The notes: generated by a model not told the origin, from the letters alone. 64,000 bases of DNA from Bacillus cereus (GCF_025917685.1 NZ_CP089518.1:1551001-1615000), one strand, 5' to 3'. Counted from the first letter of the stretch, positions 43,349-53,792 are shown. Numbers and translations are program-made.

Positions 43349-46288
43349 ATGAACGACAGCATGGTTCATATTACAATTGACGGCAAAGAATATAGTGCTG
43401 AGCCTGGTTCAACTATACTGGGCATTATTAATGAGAACGAAATTGAACATCCACAAATTTGTTACGTGCCAGAAGTGGATCCTATTCAAACGTGTGATAC
43501 TTGTATTGTAGAAGTGAATGGAAAGTTAGTACGATCGTGTTCTACAGTAGTGACGGACGGTATGAATATCGAATTATCTTCTATTAGTGCGAAGGCAGCG
43601 CAACATGAGGCGATGGACCGTTTATTGGAAAATCATTTGCTTTACTGTACAGTATGTGACAACAATAACGGGAATTGTAAATTGCATAATACGGCCGAAT
43701 TAATGGAAATTGAGCATCAAAAATATCCTTACGAACCAAAAGTTGATGCAGGCGAAGTTGATATGTCCCATCCATTTTACCGCTATGACCCGAATCAATG
43801 TATCGCGTGTGGTCAATGCGTAGAGGTGTGTCAAAACTTACAAGTAAATGAAACGTTATCTATTGATTGGGAGGCAGAGCGCCCGCGTGTCATTTGGGAC
43901 GAAGGAGTAGATATTAATGATTCTTCATGTGTAAGCTGCGGTCAATGTGTAACAATTTGTCCTTGTAATGCATTAATGGAGAAATCGATGCTCGGTGAAG
44001 CTGGATTTATGACAGGGTTAAAACCTGACATTATGGGGCCTATGGTTGATCTTATTAAAGAGGTTGAACCTGGATATAGTGGTATTTTCGCTGTGTCAGA
44101 AGTAGAAGCTGCGATGCGCGACACTCGTACGAAGAAGACGAAAACAGTATGCACGTTTTGTGGTGTAGGTTGTTCATTTGAAGTATGGACGAAAGGGCGC
44201 AAAATTTTAAAGGTGCAACCAACTTCTGAGGCGCCAGTTAATGCAATTTCTACTTGTGTAAAAGGAAAATTCGGTTGGGATTTCGTTAATTCTGAAAAAC
44301 GACTTACGAAACCTTTAATCCGTAAAAATGGAGTGTTCATTGAATCAACTTGGGAAGAAGCGCTTGATGTAGTGGCGAATAAAATGGGCTCTATTAAAGA
44401 AGAGCACGGTAAAGGTTCTATCGGCTTTATTTCTTCTTCTAAAATTACGAATGAAGATAATTATGTTATTCAAAAATTAGCGCGTCAAGTGTTTGAAACG
44501 AATAACATTGATAACTGCTCACGCTATTGTCAATCGCCAGCGACAGATGGATTATTCCGTACAATTGGTATGGGCGGAGATGCAGGAACGATTAAAGATA
44601 TTGCGCAATCGGGTCTTGTTATTATCGTCGGTTGTAATCCAACAGAAGGTCACCCAGTATTAGCGACTCGTGTGAAACGTGCGCATAAGCTTCACGGTCA
44701 AAAACTAATTGTTGCAGATCTTCGTAAAACTGAAATGGCAGAGCGTTCAGATATCTTTATTAGTCCAAAGCAAGGAACAGACCAAGTATGGTTAATGGCT
44801 GTTACGAAATATATGATTGATCAAGGTTGGCATGATCAGCAGTTCATCGATGAGAATGTAAACTTCTTTGATGATTTCAAAGATAGTCTCGCGGAATATA
44901 CGCTTGAATATGCAGAAGAGATTACAGGCATTTCAAAAGAAACGCTCGTTACAATGGCAGAAATGATTCGTGATGCAGATGGTACGTGTATTCTTTGGGG
45001 AATGGGTGTAACGCAAAATACTGGTGGTTCAGATACTTCTGCTGCGATTTCAAACTTACTTCTTGCAACAGGAAATTATCGTCGCCCAGGTGCTGGTGCA
45101 TATCCACTTCGTGGTCATAACAACGTACAAGGTGCTTGTGATATGGGAACCCTCCCAGGTTGGCTTCCGGGATATCAGCACGTTACTGACGACATAGAAC
45201 GTACGAAATTTGAAATAGCTTACGGAGTAAAAATTGATAACAAACCAGGTCTGAATAACATTGAAATGCTTCATACAATTGAAGAAGGAAAAATGAAAGC
45301 AATGTATCTTGTTGGGGAAGATATGGCTCTTGTAGACTCGAACGCAAATCATGTGCATGAAGTGTTATCAAGTCTTGAATTCTTTGTCGTTCAAGATGTG
45401 TTCCTTTCTAAAACGGCTCAATACGCTGATGTTGTATTACCGGCAGCACCATCTCTTGAAAAAGAAGGTACGTTTACAAATACTGAGCGTCGTGTACAAA
45501 GATTATATCAAGTATTGCCGACGTTAGATGATGCGAAACCAGACTGGTGGATTGTACAGCAGATTGCCAATAAATTAGGTGCAAACTGGAATTATAATCA
45601 CCCAAGTGAAATCTTTGCTGAAATGGCAAGTTTATCACCATTATTTGCACATGCAAACTATGAAGTGCTTGAAGGGTGGAACAGTTTCCATTGGGGAAGT
45701 TTTGATGGAACGAATACGCCGCTTCTTTTCAAAGATGGATTTAACTTCCCAGACAAAAAAGCTCGTTTTGCAATTGCTGATTGGGTACGTCCTGCTGAAT
45801 TCCCAGCAGAATACAATCTCCATATTAATAATGGTCGTATGCTGGAACATTTCCATGAAGGTAATATGACGAATAAATCAAATGGTATTCAATCGAAAGT
45901 TCCGGGTGTTTTCGTTGAAATCTCTTCAGAACTTGCAAAAGAACGCGGAGTGAAAACAGGTTCATTAGTACGCCTTGTATCTCCTTTTGGAGCACTTAAA
46001 TTACGTGCACTTGTAACGGATCGTGTAAAAGCGAATGAGCTGTATTTACCGATGAACTCGACAGATAACGAAACAGCGATTAATTTCTTAACAGGTCCCG
46101 CTGTCGATCAACGTACGAATACGCCTGCATATAAACAAACGAAAGTACTTATGGAAGTGTTAGAAGTAGAAGGTGAAAATCCGATGTCGAAAACGAATCC
46201 ACGTAATAAAAAGCGCCATCCTCAAAAAGGTATTGAGGTAAATCGTAAGTGGGCTCGTCCAGGGTACGTACACTTAACAGATAAATAG
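43349..46288 (+). CDS. fdhA: formate dehydrogenase catalytic subunit, cysteine type
   Basis: 979 residues. An N-terminal [2Fe-2S] domain has Cys38, 49, 52 and 64. A NuoG-like His/Cys segment (near 96-113) and two ferredoxin-type [4Fe-4S] clusters follow (Cys151/154/157/161 and 194/197/200/204). The molybdopterin domain begins with its own [4Fe-4S] site (Cys268, 271, 275 and 303). The catalytic residue is Cys394 in NIDNCSRYCQSPA, in place of selenocysteine. It oxidises formate to CO2 in the cytosol; the electron acceptor is not shown. AGGGGGAG sets the ATG at 43349; the frame extends upstream through the leader hairpin. Resembles Bacillus YrhE/YjgC. Confidence 0.92.
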   Translation: MNDSMVHITIDGKEYSAEPGSTILGIINENEIEHPQICYVPEVDPIQTCDTCIVEVNGKLVRSCSTVVTDGMNIELSSISAKAAQHEAMDRLLENHLLYCTVCDNNNGNCKLHNTAELMEIEHQKYPYEPKVDAGEVDMSHPFYRYDPNQCIACGQCVEVCQNLQVNETLSIDWEAERPRVIWDEGVDINDSSCVSCGQCVTICPCNALMEKSMLGEAGFMTGLKPDIMGPMVDLIKEVEPGYSGIFAVSEVEAAMRDTRTKKTKTVCTFCGVGCSFEVWTKGRKILKVQPTSEAPVNAISTCVKGKFGWDFVNSEKRLTKPLIRKNGVFIESTWEEALDVVANKMGSIKEEHGKGSIGFISSSKITNEDNYVIQKLARQVFETNNIDNCSRYCQSPATDGLFRTIGMGGDAGTIKDIAQSGLVIIVGCNPTEGHPVLATRVKRAHKLHGQKLIVADLRKTEMAERSDIFISPKQGTDQVWLMAVTKYMIDQGWHDQQFIDENVNFFDDFKDSLAEYTLEYAEEITGISKETLVTMAEMIRDADGTCILWGMGVTQNTGGSDTSAAISNLLLATGNYRRPGAGAYPLRGHNNVQGACDMGTLPGWLPGYQHVTDDIERTKFEIAYGVKIDNKPGLNNIEMLHTIEEGKMKAMYLVGEDMALVDSNANHVHEVLSSLEFFVVQDVFLSKTAQYADVVLPAAPSLEKEGTFTNTERRVQRLYQVLPTLDDAKPDWWIVQQIANKLGANWNYNHPSEIFAEMASLSPLFAHANYEVLEGWNSFHWGSFDGTNTPLLFKDGFNFPDKKARFAIADWVRPAEFPAEYNLHINNGRMLEHFHEGNMTNKSNGIQSKVPGVFVEISSELAKERGVKTGSLVRLVSPFGALKLRALVTDRVKANELYLPMNSTDNETAINFLTGPAVDQRTNTPAYKQTKVLMEVLEVEGENPMSKTNPRNKKRHPQKGIEVNRKWARPGYVHLTDK

Positions 46289-46303
46289 GGAGGAGAAAAG
46301 AAG

Positions 46304-46786
46304 ATGGCAGCACCTATTCAAGCGATTCAGAAGCAGGAGCTAACTGAGGAAGAAATAAAACAACAAAAACTCGAAGATTTAAAAGAACTGTTAACGAATA
46401 ATGAAGCAGCGTTAAATCAAATGTTTAATATAGTAGGTGAACTGAATGACATTGGGATGCTGGAAGCGGCAAACTCAATGTTGAAAGCGAAAGAACCAAT
46501 CGCAAAAATTATTCTCGGTCAAGTTACTCGTGAACCTGTTACAAATTTAATTAATAATATGATGGGCGCTGCAGGTGCTTTAACAGAACTTGACCCAGAA
46601 CTTACGAAAAAGCTTATAGGTAGTTTATTAGTAGGGCTGGAAGAAGGTAATGAGCATCTGCAAAGTAATAAAAAGGTTGGTGTATTCGATCTTATGAAAG
46701 TACTAAAGGATCCAGATATTAACCGTGCTATCGGATTCGGGCTTCATTTCTTAAAAGGTATGGGTAAAGGATTAAAAGAAGAGTAG
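46304..46786 (+). CDS. DUF1641 protein paired with formate dehydrogenase
   Basis: 160 residues, helical (KLEDLKELLTNNEAALNQMF; IGFGLHFLKGMGKGLKEE). DUF1641 proteins follow FDH subunits in Bacillus (YjgD and YrhD). It starts 15 bases after fdhA behind GGGAGGAG. Probably an accessory or assembly factor for the dehydrogenase; the mechanism is unknown. Confidence 0.85.
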   Translation: MAAPIQAIQKQELTEEEIKQQKLEDLKELLTNNEAALNQMFNIVGELNDIGMLEAANSMLKAKEPIAKIILGQVTREPVTNLINNMMGAAGALTELDPELTKKLIGSLLVGLEEGNEHLQSNKKVGVFDLMKVLKDPDINRAIGFGLHFLKGMGKGLKEE

Positions 46787-46846
46787 GTAAGCAACAATAA
46801 TAGTATTTCATACGTTGTATGCATGTTGAAGTGATTTTTAAAAATG

Positions 46847-46893
46847 AACCTTTTCGTCTTATTATTTTCGTGAATAGTTTAGACGAAAAGGTT
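46847..46893 (+). terminator. hairpin after DUF1641 gene
   Basis: 13-base arms AACCTTTTCGTCT and AGACGAAAAGGTT surround a 21-base loop, with no strong T run. It may separate the fdhA pair from the following genes. Confidence 0.5.
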
Positions 46894-46965
46894 GTGTTGT
46901 TAAAATAGTTATGATGAAAGAATATGTGATAAGTTATTGGTAAGGAACAGGGGAGGAATGAGAGT

Positions 46966-47310
46966 ATGTCAAAAATGGTACATGAATTTAATGATATGAT
47001 CCGAAAGCTTCGAAAAGAGTTATTTGGGAAAGGGCCGGAACGAATTCATACTGTATTTACCGAAAACATGGCGATTGCTACACTTTATGGGAATTTGACA
47101 CCTACAGAGAAATTCATTTCGGGAACTATGGATGGAGCGGAAATGGTTCATATGGCCCGAACGAAAATGATTCAAGAAGTGTATGCGGCTAATCCTCATG
47201 AACATTTAGAAGAACTTGTTGGTGCGAAGTTAGTTCATCTGTTTTCTGATATGAAAGTAGATGAAGATATTGCAGTTTCAGTGTTTGTCTTTGATAAAAA
47301 TATAACGTGA
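46966..47310 (+). CDS. DUF2294-like protein
   Basis: 114 residues (IRKLRKELFGKGPERIHTVF; NLTPTEKFISGTMDGAEMVH), a small soluble alpha/beta protein of the DUF2294 type, which is also found beside Bacillus formate dehydrogenase genes. GGGGAGG precedes the ATG, and fdhD starts 16 bases later. Function unknown. Confidence 0.75.
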   Translation: MSKMVHEFNDMIRKLRKELFGKGPERIHTVFTENMAIATLYGNLTPTEKFISGTMDGAEMVHMARTKMIQEVYAANPHEHLEELVGAKLVHLFSDMKVDEDIAVSVFVFDKNIT

Positions 47311-47326
47311 GAGAAGGATACTCATC

Positions 47327-48124
47327 GTGAAATCGATTCAGGTGGAACGGGGAATTTTTAAATATGAGCAAGGCGAATTTAAATATATAGAGGACAGCAT
47401 TGTAACAGAGTTTCCTGTTACGGTTAAAATTAACGGCCAGGAATTTGTTACAATGGTTAGTACTCCAGAGTATATTGAAGACATGGTAATAGGCTTTCTA
47501 GCATCTGAAGGCATTATCCGAAAGTATGAAGATATTGATGAAATATGGGTACAGGAAAAAGAAGGGTATGTTCATGTGAAAACGACGAAAATCAATCCTT
47601 ATTATCGTGACATGCAAAACAAACGTTATATTACTTCGTGCTGTGGAATGAGTAGGCAAGGGTTTGTGTTTGCAAATGATGCGCTGACTGCGAAAGAAAT
47701 GAATGATATTCGCGTAAAGATCTCTGCTGAGGATTGCTTTCGGTTAATGAATGATATGCAGCAATCTGCAGCCACTTTTCAACATACAGGCGGTGTCCAT
47801 AATGCAGCTTTATGTGATGTGAGTGGAATTGTTTTAAGTCGCATGGACATCGGAAGACATAACGCTTTAGATAAAATTTACGGTTATTGTTTAAAAAATA
47901 ACATTTCGATTGGCGATAAAATTATTGTTTTTAGTGGACGTATCTCTTCTGAAATTCTATTAAAAGTTGCGAAAATTGGCTGTGAATTAATATTGTCAAA
48001 ATCAGCTCCAACTGAGTTAGCACTTGAGCTAGCGGAGCAGTTAGGGATTACTACATTAGGCTTCATTCGTAATAAATCTTTAAATGTATATACGCATCCA
48101 GAGCGGATTGTAAATATAAAATAA
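47327..48124 (+). CDS. fdhD: FdhD sulfurtransferase for formate dehydrogenase
   Basis: 265 residues; VNGQ-type opening [13 protein letters not shown], the cysteine pair Cys105-Cys106 in [12 protein letters not shown], and the C-terminal [20 protein letters not shown]. FdhD passes sulfur from a cysteine desulfurase to the molybdenum cofactor of formate dehydrogenase. It starts with GTG behind GAGAAGGA. Located in the FDH cluster as expected. Confidence 0.92.
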   Translation: MKSIQVERGIFKYEQGEFKYIEDSIVTEFPVTVKINGQEFVTMVSTPEYIEDMVIGFLASEGIIRKYEDIDEIWVQEKEGYVHVKTTKINPYYRDMQNKRYITSCCGMSRQGFVFANDALTAKEMNDIRVKISAEDCFRLMNDMQQSAATFQHTGGVHNAALCDVSGIVLSRMDIGRHNALDKIYGYCLKNNISIGDKIIVFSGRISSEILLKVAKIGCELILSKSAPTELALELAEQLGITTLGFIRNKSLNVYTHPERIVNIK

Positions 48125-48144
48125 GTAGAAACGAGGCAATAATC

Positions 48145-49161
48145 ATGAAATCTGTCACATTAGACAAATTAGATCGTCCTTTAAAGGATTTACGTATTTC
48201 TGTTACCGATCGCTGTAATTTTCGCTGTCGATATTGTATGCCAGAAGAGATATTTGGTCGTGATTATTCTTTTTTGTCTAATGATAAAATTTTATCTTTT
48301 GATGAAATTGAAAGGATTACACGTATTTTCGTTTCTTTAGGTGTAAGAAAGTTACGTATTACTGGGGGAGAGCCTTTACTTCGAAAAGACCTACCAAAAC
48401 TCATACAGCGGTTAAACGAAATTGATGGCGTAGAGGATATTGGTTTAACGACAAATGGATCATTACTTAAAAAATTCGCTCCAGATTTATATAAGGCGGG
48501 TTTATCTCGTGTGACAGTTAGTTTAGACTCATTAAATGAAGAGCGCTTCTCTTATTTAAATGGGAATAGAAGTAAAGTGAAAACGGTTCTTGCAGGAATA
48601 CAGGCTGCAGCGGAAGTCGGAATGAAAATTAAAATGAACATGGTTGTTCAAAAAGGGAAAAATGAGCAAGACATCGTTCAGATGGCAGAGTACTTTAAAG
48701 AAAATAAGCATATTTTACGATTTATTGAATATATGGATGTCGGTAATTATAACGGCTGGGAATTAGGCGAAGTAGTTTCTAAGCAAGAAATATTAGAAAT
48801 GATTCATAAAGTGATGCCGCTTGAAAAAATGGAAGCGAATTATCCTGGTGAAGTTGCGACACGTTATCGATATATCGGTAGTGATGAAGAAATAGGAATA
48901 ATTTCATCTGTAACGGATTCGTTCTGTTCATCATGTACAAGAGCTCGTATCTCCGCAGAAGGAAAATTATATACTTGTTTGTTTACTTCTAAAGGAAACG
49001 ATCTTAAAGAATTACTTCGTACTGGATATACGGATGAGGAAATTACCGATATTATTCGTGACATTTGGAATAATCGTTCCGATCGCTATTCAGAAGAACG
49101 GTTAACGAATACAAGTAACAAAACAATGCCGAAAATTGAAATGTCCCATATTGGTGGTTGA
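48145..49161 (+). CDS. moaA: GTP 3',8-cyclase MoaA
   Basis: 338 residues. The radical-SAM cluster motif is at Cys24, Cys28 and Cys31 ([11 protein letters not shown]) and the second [4Fe-4S] cluster is in [11 protein letters not shown] with a third Cys in LYTCLF. The C terminus ends in the required Gly-Gly. It starts molybdenum cofactor synthesis from GTP together with MoaC. It lies 20 bases after fdhD. Confidence 0.93.
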   Translation: MKSVTLDKLDRPLKDLRISVTDRCNFRCRYCMPEEIFGRDYSFLSNDKILSFDEIERITRIFVSLGVRKLRITGGEPLLRKDLPKLIQRLNEIDGVEDIGLTTNGSLLKKFAPDLYKAGLSRVTVSLDSLNEERFSYLNGNRSKVKTVLAGIQAAAEVGMKIKMNMVVQKGKNEQDIVQMAEYFKENKHILRFIEYMDVGNYNGWELGEVVSKQEILEMIHKVMPLEKMEANYPGEVATRYRYIGSDEEIGIISSVTDSFCSSCTRARISAEGKLYTCLFTSKGNDLKELLRTGYTDEEITDIIRDIWNNRSDRYSEERLTNTSNKTMPKIEMSHIGG

Positions 49162-49299
49162 GAAATCACTATGAAAGAAGGTTGTTCGTAGCCTCTTTTT
49201 GTTACAGGAAATAATGGAAAGCTTGCAAGTTTTGCAGGTTTTCTATGATTATAGTAAAAATGATGATTGATATTTCTGTAAGAGACATGCAGAGAAATT

Positions 49300-49351
49300 A
49301 AGCAGCATTCAAAAATCCTTAATTTTTTAAGGGTTTTTGAAGTTGCTTTTT
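49300..49351 (+). promoter_or_regulatory. strong hairpin with T run just before the focA-like gene
   Basis: AAGCAGC, TTCAAAAA and CCTTAA pair with TTAAGG, TTTTTGAA and TTGCTT, followed by TTTTTT, ending about 15 bases before the ribosome site. No clear promoter lies after it. It may end fdhA-moaA transcripts or act as an attenuator for the next six genes. Confidence 0.6.
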
Positions 49352-49379
49352 TTAATTGAGAAAAATGGAGGAAACGATT

Positions 49380-50174
49380 ATGGCATTTCATAAACCGGAA
49401 CAAATCGCTGCGCTTGTGATTGAATCCGGTGTTCAAAAGGTAAGGCAACCGTTATCCGCAATGCTTATTCTTGGCTTTTTAGGAGGAGCATTCATTTCGT
49501 TAGGATTTTTACTTAATATTCGTGTTCTCGGTAATGTACCGGAGCAATGGGGAAGTTTAGTCAATTTTATAGGAGGAGCGGTTTTTCCTATCGGACTTAT
49601 GCTCGTTGTGTTAGCAGGAGGAGAATTAATTACAGGAAATATGATGTCAATGTCTATGGCACTTTATGCACGGAAAATTTCATTGAAACATGTGTTAAAC
49701 AATTGGGCTTGGATCACTTTAACTAACTTTGTAGGTGCACTTTTCGTAGCGTATTGTTTCGGTCATCTTGGCGGGCTAACTGAGGGTGCGTATTTAAATA
49801 AAACGATAGCGATAGCTCAAGATAAGTTACATGAATCTTTCGGGAGAACATTAATTTTAGCGATTGGTTGTAATTGGCTCGTATGCCTGGCGATTTGGTT
49901 AGCTTACGGAACAACCGATTTGATCGGAAAGATTGTTGGAATTTGGATTCCGATTATGGCCTTTGTCGTAATTGGATTTCAGCAAGTAGTAGCGAATATG
50001 TTCGTCATTTCAGCAGTTATTTTTGCCGGGCATCTTACGTGGATGGATCTTGCGAAAAACTTTGTTCCAGTCTTTATCGGAAATGTAATTGGTGGAGCTG
50101 GATTTGTTGGATTCGCTTATTTTTCTTGTTATCAGAAACAAAGCACTATTGAGAAAGATGTCTTGAAAAAATAA
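49380..50174 (+). CDS. formate/nitrite transporter (FNT family)
   Basis: 264 residues with six membrane helices and FNT motifs (FVGALFVAYCFGHL; GCNWLVCLAIWLAYG; IGNVIGGAGFVGFAY). FocA/NirC proteins are pentameric channels for formate or nitrite. The neighbouring formate dehydrogenase argues for formate. GGAGG sets the ATG at 49380. Confidence 0.9.
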   Translation: MAFHKPEQIAALVIESGVQKVRQPLSAMLILGFLGGAFISLGFLLNIRVLGNVPEQWGSLVNFIGGAVFPIGLMLVVLAGGELITGNMMSMSMALYARKISLKHVLNNWAWITLTNFVGALFVAYCFGHLGGLTEGAYLNKTIAIAQDKLHESFGRTLILAIGCNWLVCLAIWLAYGTTDLIGKIVGIWIPIMAFVVIGFQQVVANMFVISAVIFAGHLTWMDLAKNFVPVFIGNVIGGAGFVGFAYFSCYQKQSTIEKDVLKK

Positions 50175-50199
50175 CAGTATATGAAAGGAAGGCTGCCTC

Positions 50200-51216
50200 A
50201 TGATAGAGCGGTATTCACGACAACAGTTGTTCACTCCTATTGGAAGTAAAGGGCAGGAAATGATTAGAAATAAGCATGTTTTAATAATAGGGGCAGGTGC
50301 GTTAGGAAGTGCAAGTGCAGAAAGCTTCGTACGTGCAGGTATCGGGAAATTAACGATTATTGATCGGGATTACGTAGAATGGAGTAATTTACAGCGACAA
50401 CAACTTTACGCCGAACAAGATGCGATAGAAAAGTTGCCAAAAGCAATTGCAGCACAGAATCGTCTCAAACAAATTAATTCAAGCGTGCAAATTCAAGCTC
50501 TTGTAATGGATGCAAGAGTAGATAATATGGAAGCTTTATTAGATGGTGTTGATCTCATAATTGACGCAACAGATAATTTCGATATTCGGTTCATGATCAA
50601 TGACTTATCACAAAAACACAATATTCCTTGGATTTACGGTTCTTGTGTCGGATCGTATGGTATGAGCTATACAATTATTCCGAAGAAAACACCGTGCTTA
50701 CATTGCGTGTTGAAAAGTGTTCCTGTTACAGGGGCGACGTGTGACACAGTTGGAATTATTAGTCCAGCTGTTCAAATCGTTGCTGCTTATCAAGTGGCAG
50801 AAGCATTCAAAATTTTAGTAGAAGATTATGCAGCAATTAGAAAAACTTTTTTAATGTTTGATATATGGAGTAATCAACATCATTCTATCAAACTAGGAAA
50901 AATCAAAACGGAAGACTGTCCATCGTGCGGAACAAATAGAAGTTATCCTTATTTATCATACGAAAATCAAACGAAGACAGCTGTTTTATGCGGAAGAAAT
51001 ACAGTTCAAATTAGACCGGCGCATAATAGTCATTACAACTTTGATGAGTTAGAAAAAGTATTGAAAAAACACGGGAAAGTAGATCGAAATCCATATTTGC
51101 TATCTTGCCAACTAGACGATTACCGCATGGTCATTTTTCAAGATGGCCGTGTATTTATTCATGGAACGAATGAAATCCCAAAAGCAAAACAACTATACTA
51201 TCGGTTATTAGGCTAA
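50200..51216 (+). CDS. moeB: MoeB/ThiF-type adenylyltransferase
   Basis: 338 residues: the E1-like ATP-binding motif IIGAGALGSASAESFVRAG, DRDYVEWSNLQRQ and DATDNFDIRFMIND. Cys pairs in PCLHC and CPSCG bind zinc. It activates the C-terminal Gly of MoaD for sulfur transfer in molybdopterin synthesis. AAAGGAAGG precedes the ATG. Confidence 0.9.
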   Translation: MIERYSRQQLFTPIGSKGQEMIRNKHVLIIGAGALGSASAESFVRAGIGKLTIIDRDYVEWSNLQRQQLYAEQDAIEKLPKAIAAQNRLKQINSSVQIQALVMDARVDNMEALLDGVDLIIDATDNFDIRFMINDLSQKHNIPWIYGSCVGSYGMSYTIIPKKTPCLHCVLKSVPVTGATCDTVGIISPAVQIVAAYQVAEAFKILVEDYAAIRKTFLMFDIWSNQHHSIKLGKIKTEDCPSCGTNRSYPYLSYENQTKTAVLCGRNTVQIRPAHNSHYNFDELEKVLKKHGKVDRNPYLLSCQLDDYRMVIFQDGRVFIHGTNEIPKAKQLYYRLLG

Positions 51217-51232
51217 TAGAAAGGGATGGGTA

Positions 51233-52549
51233 ATGATGGAAAGAAGAGTGCCAATTACAGTTGAAGAGGCTGTCCGTAAAGTAATGGGATTTGCTAATTG
51301 TGGTGTAAAAGAACTAGTACCACTTGAATTAGCATACGGGCGAACATTAGCAGACGATTTAGTAGCGGATCACGATGTCCCTTCTTTCGATCGCTCGCCA
51401 TATGATGGATTTGCTATTAGGGCAGAAGATACTTCGCGAGCAAGTCGTGAGAATCCAATTGTATTTGAAGTAATTGGTGAAATTGGAGCAGGTTCCGTAT
51501 TCCATAAAGAAGTAGGAGCGTTTCAAGCAGTTCGAATTATGACAGGAGCACAAATTCCGAAAGGATGTAGCGCGGTCGTCATGCTAGAACTGACTCGTCA
51601 TCGTCAATATGAGAATATCGGAAAAAGCTATATGGAAGTGAAACGCTCATTTAAAAAAGGGGACAATATATCCTTTCAAGGTGAAGATGCACGTAAAGGA
51701 ACAGTTCTCGCAAAAAAAGGTTGTTACATTAATCCAGGTATTTCTGCTCTTCTTGCTACATTCGGTTACAGCGAAGTGCCTGTTGCGAAAAAGCCTGTCA
51801 TTGGACTATTAGCGACTGGGAGTGAACTTCTCGATGTAAATGAAGAACTACAACCTGGGAAAATTCGAAATAGTAATACGTATATGATATCGTCTCAAAT
51901 TCGAAGAGCAGGTGGAAGAGTAAAATACTTCGGGAAGTGGAGTGACGATTTGAATACGTGCTACGAAGCAGTGAAAAAAGCGTTAAGTGAAGTGGATATG
52001 TTAATTACAACTGGTGGTGTTTCGGTAGGAGATTATGACTATTTGCCAGCAATATATGAAAAGTTAGGTGCATCAGTTCTTTTCAACAAAGTTGCTATGC
52101 GGCCGGGAAGTGTCACCACCGTAGCGCAATTAAAAGGAAAATTATTATTCGGATTATCAGGTAATCCTTCTGCTTGTTACGTAGGTTTTGAATTATTCGT
52201 AAAACCTAGCATTCGTACGTATATGTTTAGTGAAAAGCCGCATGTAAAGCGAGAAAAAGCAATACTCGGAGAAGGTTTTCTAAAACCGAATCCATTTACA
52301 AGATTTGTACGAGCGAAGCTGAAGTATAACGGAGGACAACTAATCGCTTATCCATCAGGATTTGATAAATCTAGTTCCGTTTCTTCATTAGCAGAATCAA
52401 ACATTTTTATCGTACTACTAGGCGGAACGAGAGGATATGAGAAAGGGATGTTTGTAGACGTTCTCTTATTAGAAGATAACGAAGGTAGTGAATGGCCTTG
52501 GACATTACGTAAAGTGGGGAGAGGTTTTGATGGGACAAGCACGATTTGA
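51233..52549 (+). CDS. moeA: molybdopterin molybdenumtransferase MoeA
   Basis: 438 residues. PSFDRSPYDGFAIRAEDT near the N terminus, RIMTGAQIPKGCSAVVMLE, the LLATGSELLD and TTGGVSVGDYDY motifs and a LFGLSGNPSACYVGFE segment identify MoeA. It inserts molybdenum into molybdopterin. Two adjacent ATGs (51233 and 51236) follow AAAGGGA. It overlaps moaE by 20 bases. Confidence 0.92.
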   Translation: MMERRVPITVEEAVRKVMGFANCGVKELVPLELAYGRTLADDLVADHDVPSFDRSPYDGFAIRAEDTSRASRENPIVFEVIGEIGAGSVFHKEVGAFQAVRIMTGAQIPKGCSAVVMLELTRHRQYENIGKSYMEVKRSFKKGDNISFQGEDARKGTVLAKKGCYINPGISALLATFGYSEVPVAKKPVIGLLATGSELLDVNEELQPGKIRNSNTYMISSQIRRAGGRVKYFGKWSDDLNTCYEAVKKALSEVDMLITTGGVSVGDYDYLPAIYEKLGASVLFNKVAMRPGSVTTVAQLKGKLLFGLSGNPSACYVGFELFVKPSIRTYMFSEKPHVKREKAILGEGFLKPNPFTRFVRAKLKYNGGQLIAYPSGFDKSSSVSSLAESNIFIVLLGGTRGYEKGMFVDVLLLEDNEGSEWPWTLRKVGRGFDGTSTI

Positions 52550-52994
52550 AATTGTAGATACTCCGATTGTAGTGGAAGAAGTAACGGATAAAGTGGCAAG
52601 AAGAGAAGCAGGAGCAATTACAACTTTTATTGGAACGGTTAGAGAATTAACGAAAGGAAAGCGAACGTTACACCTTGAGTATGAAGCATATAAGCCGATG
52701 GCAGTAAAAAAGTTTACTGAAATTGGAGAAGAAATTAAGGAAAAGTGGCCAGATGCGAAAATAGCAATCACGCACCGTGTTGGACGATTAGAAATAATGG
52801 ATGTCGCAGTTGTCATTGCAGTATCGTCACCGCACCGTAAAGTAGCTTATGAAGCGAATGAATACGCAATTGAACGTATAAAGAGAATCGTCCCAATTTG
52901 GAAAAAAGAATTCTGGGAAGATGGAACGGAGTGGATTGAAGATCAGCTCGAAAATACTCCATATCAAGAAGGAAAACCGAAGAAAGAAGAATAA
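52530..52994 (+). CDS. moaE: molybdopterin synthase large subunit MoaE
   Basis: 154 residues with GAITTFIGTVRELTKGKRT, HRVGRLEIMDVAVVIAVSSP and the catalytic Lys-bearing PIWKKEFWEDG. With thiocarboxylated MoaD it makes molybdopterin. GGGGAGAGG sets the ATG at 52530 inside the end of moeA. Confidence 0.92.
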   Translation: MGQARFEIVDTPIVVEEVTDKVARREAGAITTFIGTVRELTKGKRTLHLEYEAYKPMAVKKFTEIGEEIKEKWPDAKIAITHRVGRLEIMDVAVVIAVSSPHRKVAYEANEYAIERIKRIVPIWKKEFWEDGTEWIEDQLENTPYQEGKPKKEE

Positions 52995-52998
52995 GAAG

Positions 52999-53235
52999 AT
53001 GATTACAATTTTACTGTTCGCAAATTTACGAGAAGAAGTCGGTTCAGAGAAATTAGCAATAATAGAAAAACGAGAAATGTATGTTCATCAATTAAAAAAA
53101 TGGCTGAAAAATAACTATCAATTACAGACGCTAGATAAAGTAATGGTTGCGATTAATGAAGAATTTGTAACGGACGAAGATATTGTAAAAGCCGGAGATA
53201 TCGTAGCGTTTATCCCGCCTGTAAGTGGAGGTTAA
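52999..53235 (+). CDS. moaD: molybdopterin synthase small subunit MoaD
   Basis: 78 residues, ubiquitin-like fold, ending PPVSGG with the Gly-Gly tail that carries the sulfur. ATG at 52999 lies 4 bases after the moaE stop, preceded by a weak AAGAAG site, so coupling with moaE is likely. Confidence 0.9.
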   Translation: MITILLFANLREEVGSEKLAIIEKREMYVHQLKKWLKNNYQLQTLDKVMVAINEEFVTDEDIVKAGDIVAFIPPVSGG

Positions 53236-53283
53236 TTCTTTCTATTAGAATATCAAATTTTTTATATGTTAAGGAGGATCATT

Positions 53284-53772
53284 ATGAGTGAATTTTCGCA
53301 TTGGAATGAAGAAGGAAGAGCTAAAATGGTTGATATCTCTCAAAAAGATATTTCAACACGCACAGCTATTGCGCAAAGTACAATTTCATTATCGAATGAA
53401 CTATTTGAAGCAATTCAAAGTGGTGGGTTGAAAAAAGGTGACCCGCTTCAAGTGGCACAAGTGGCCGGCATAATCGGTGCTAAAAAAACATCGGATATTA
53501 TCCCTATGTGTCACCCTATATTAATCCAAGGAACAGACTTTACGTTTCATTATGAAAAGACAACTGATGGCTATGAGTTAATCATAAGAGTGACAGTAAA
53601 ATGTAGTGGGAAAACAGGAGTAGAAATGGAAGCATTAACGGCCGTATCGATTGCAGCTCTTACTTTTTACGATATGTGTAAAGCAGTTGATAAAACGATG
53701 GTCATGAAAGAAACGTATTTAGTTCAAAAAACGGGTGGGAAAAGCGGAGACTCTTTTCACAAGATAAAATAA
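53284..53772 (+). CDS. moaC: cyclic pyranopterin monophosphate synthase MoaC
   Basis: 162 residues with RTAIAQSTISLS, the DIIPMCHPILI motif and KCSGKTGVEMEALTAVSIAA. It acts after MoaA. AAGGAGG sets the ATG at 53284. Confidence 0.92.
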   Translation: MSEFSHWNEEGRAKMVDISQKDISTRTAIAQSTISLSNELFEAIQSGGLKKGDPLQVAQVAGIIGAKKTSDIIPMCHPILIQGTDFTFHYEKTTDGYELIIRVTVKCSGKTGVEMEALTAVSIAALTFYDMCKAVDKTMVMKETYLVQKTGGKSGDSFHKIK

Positions 53773-53792
53773 TTACAATGGAAGGAATGTAA

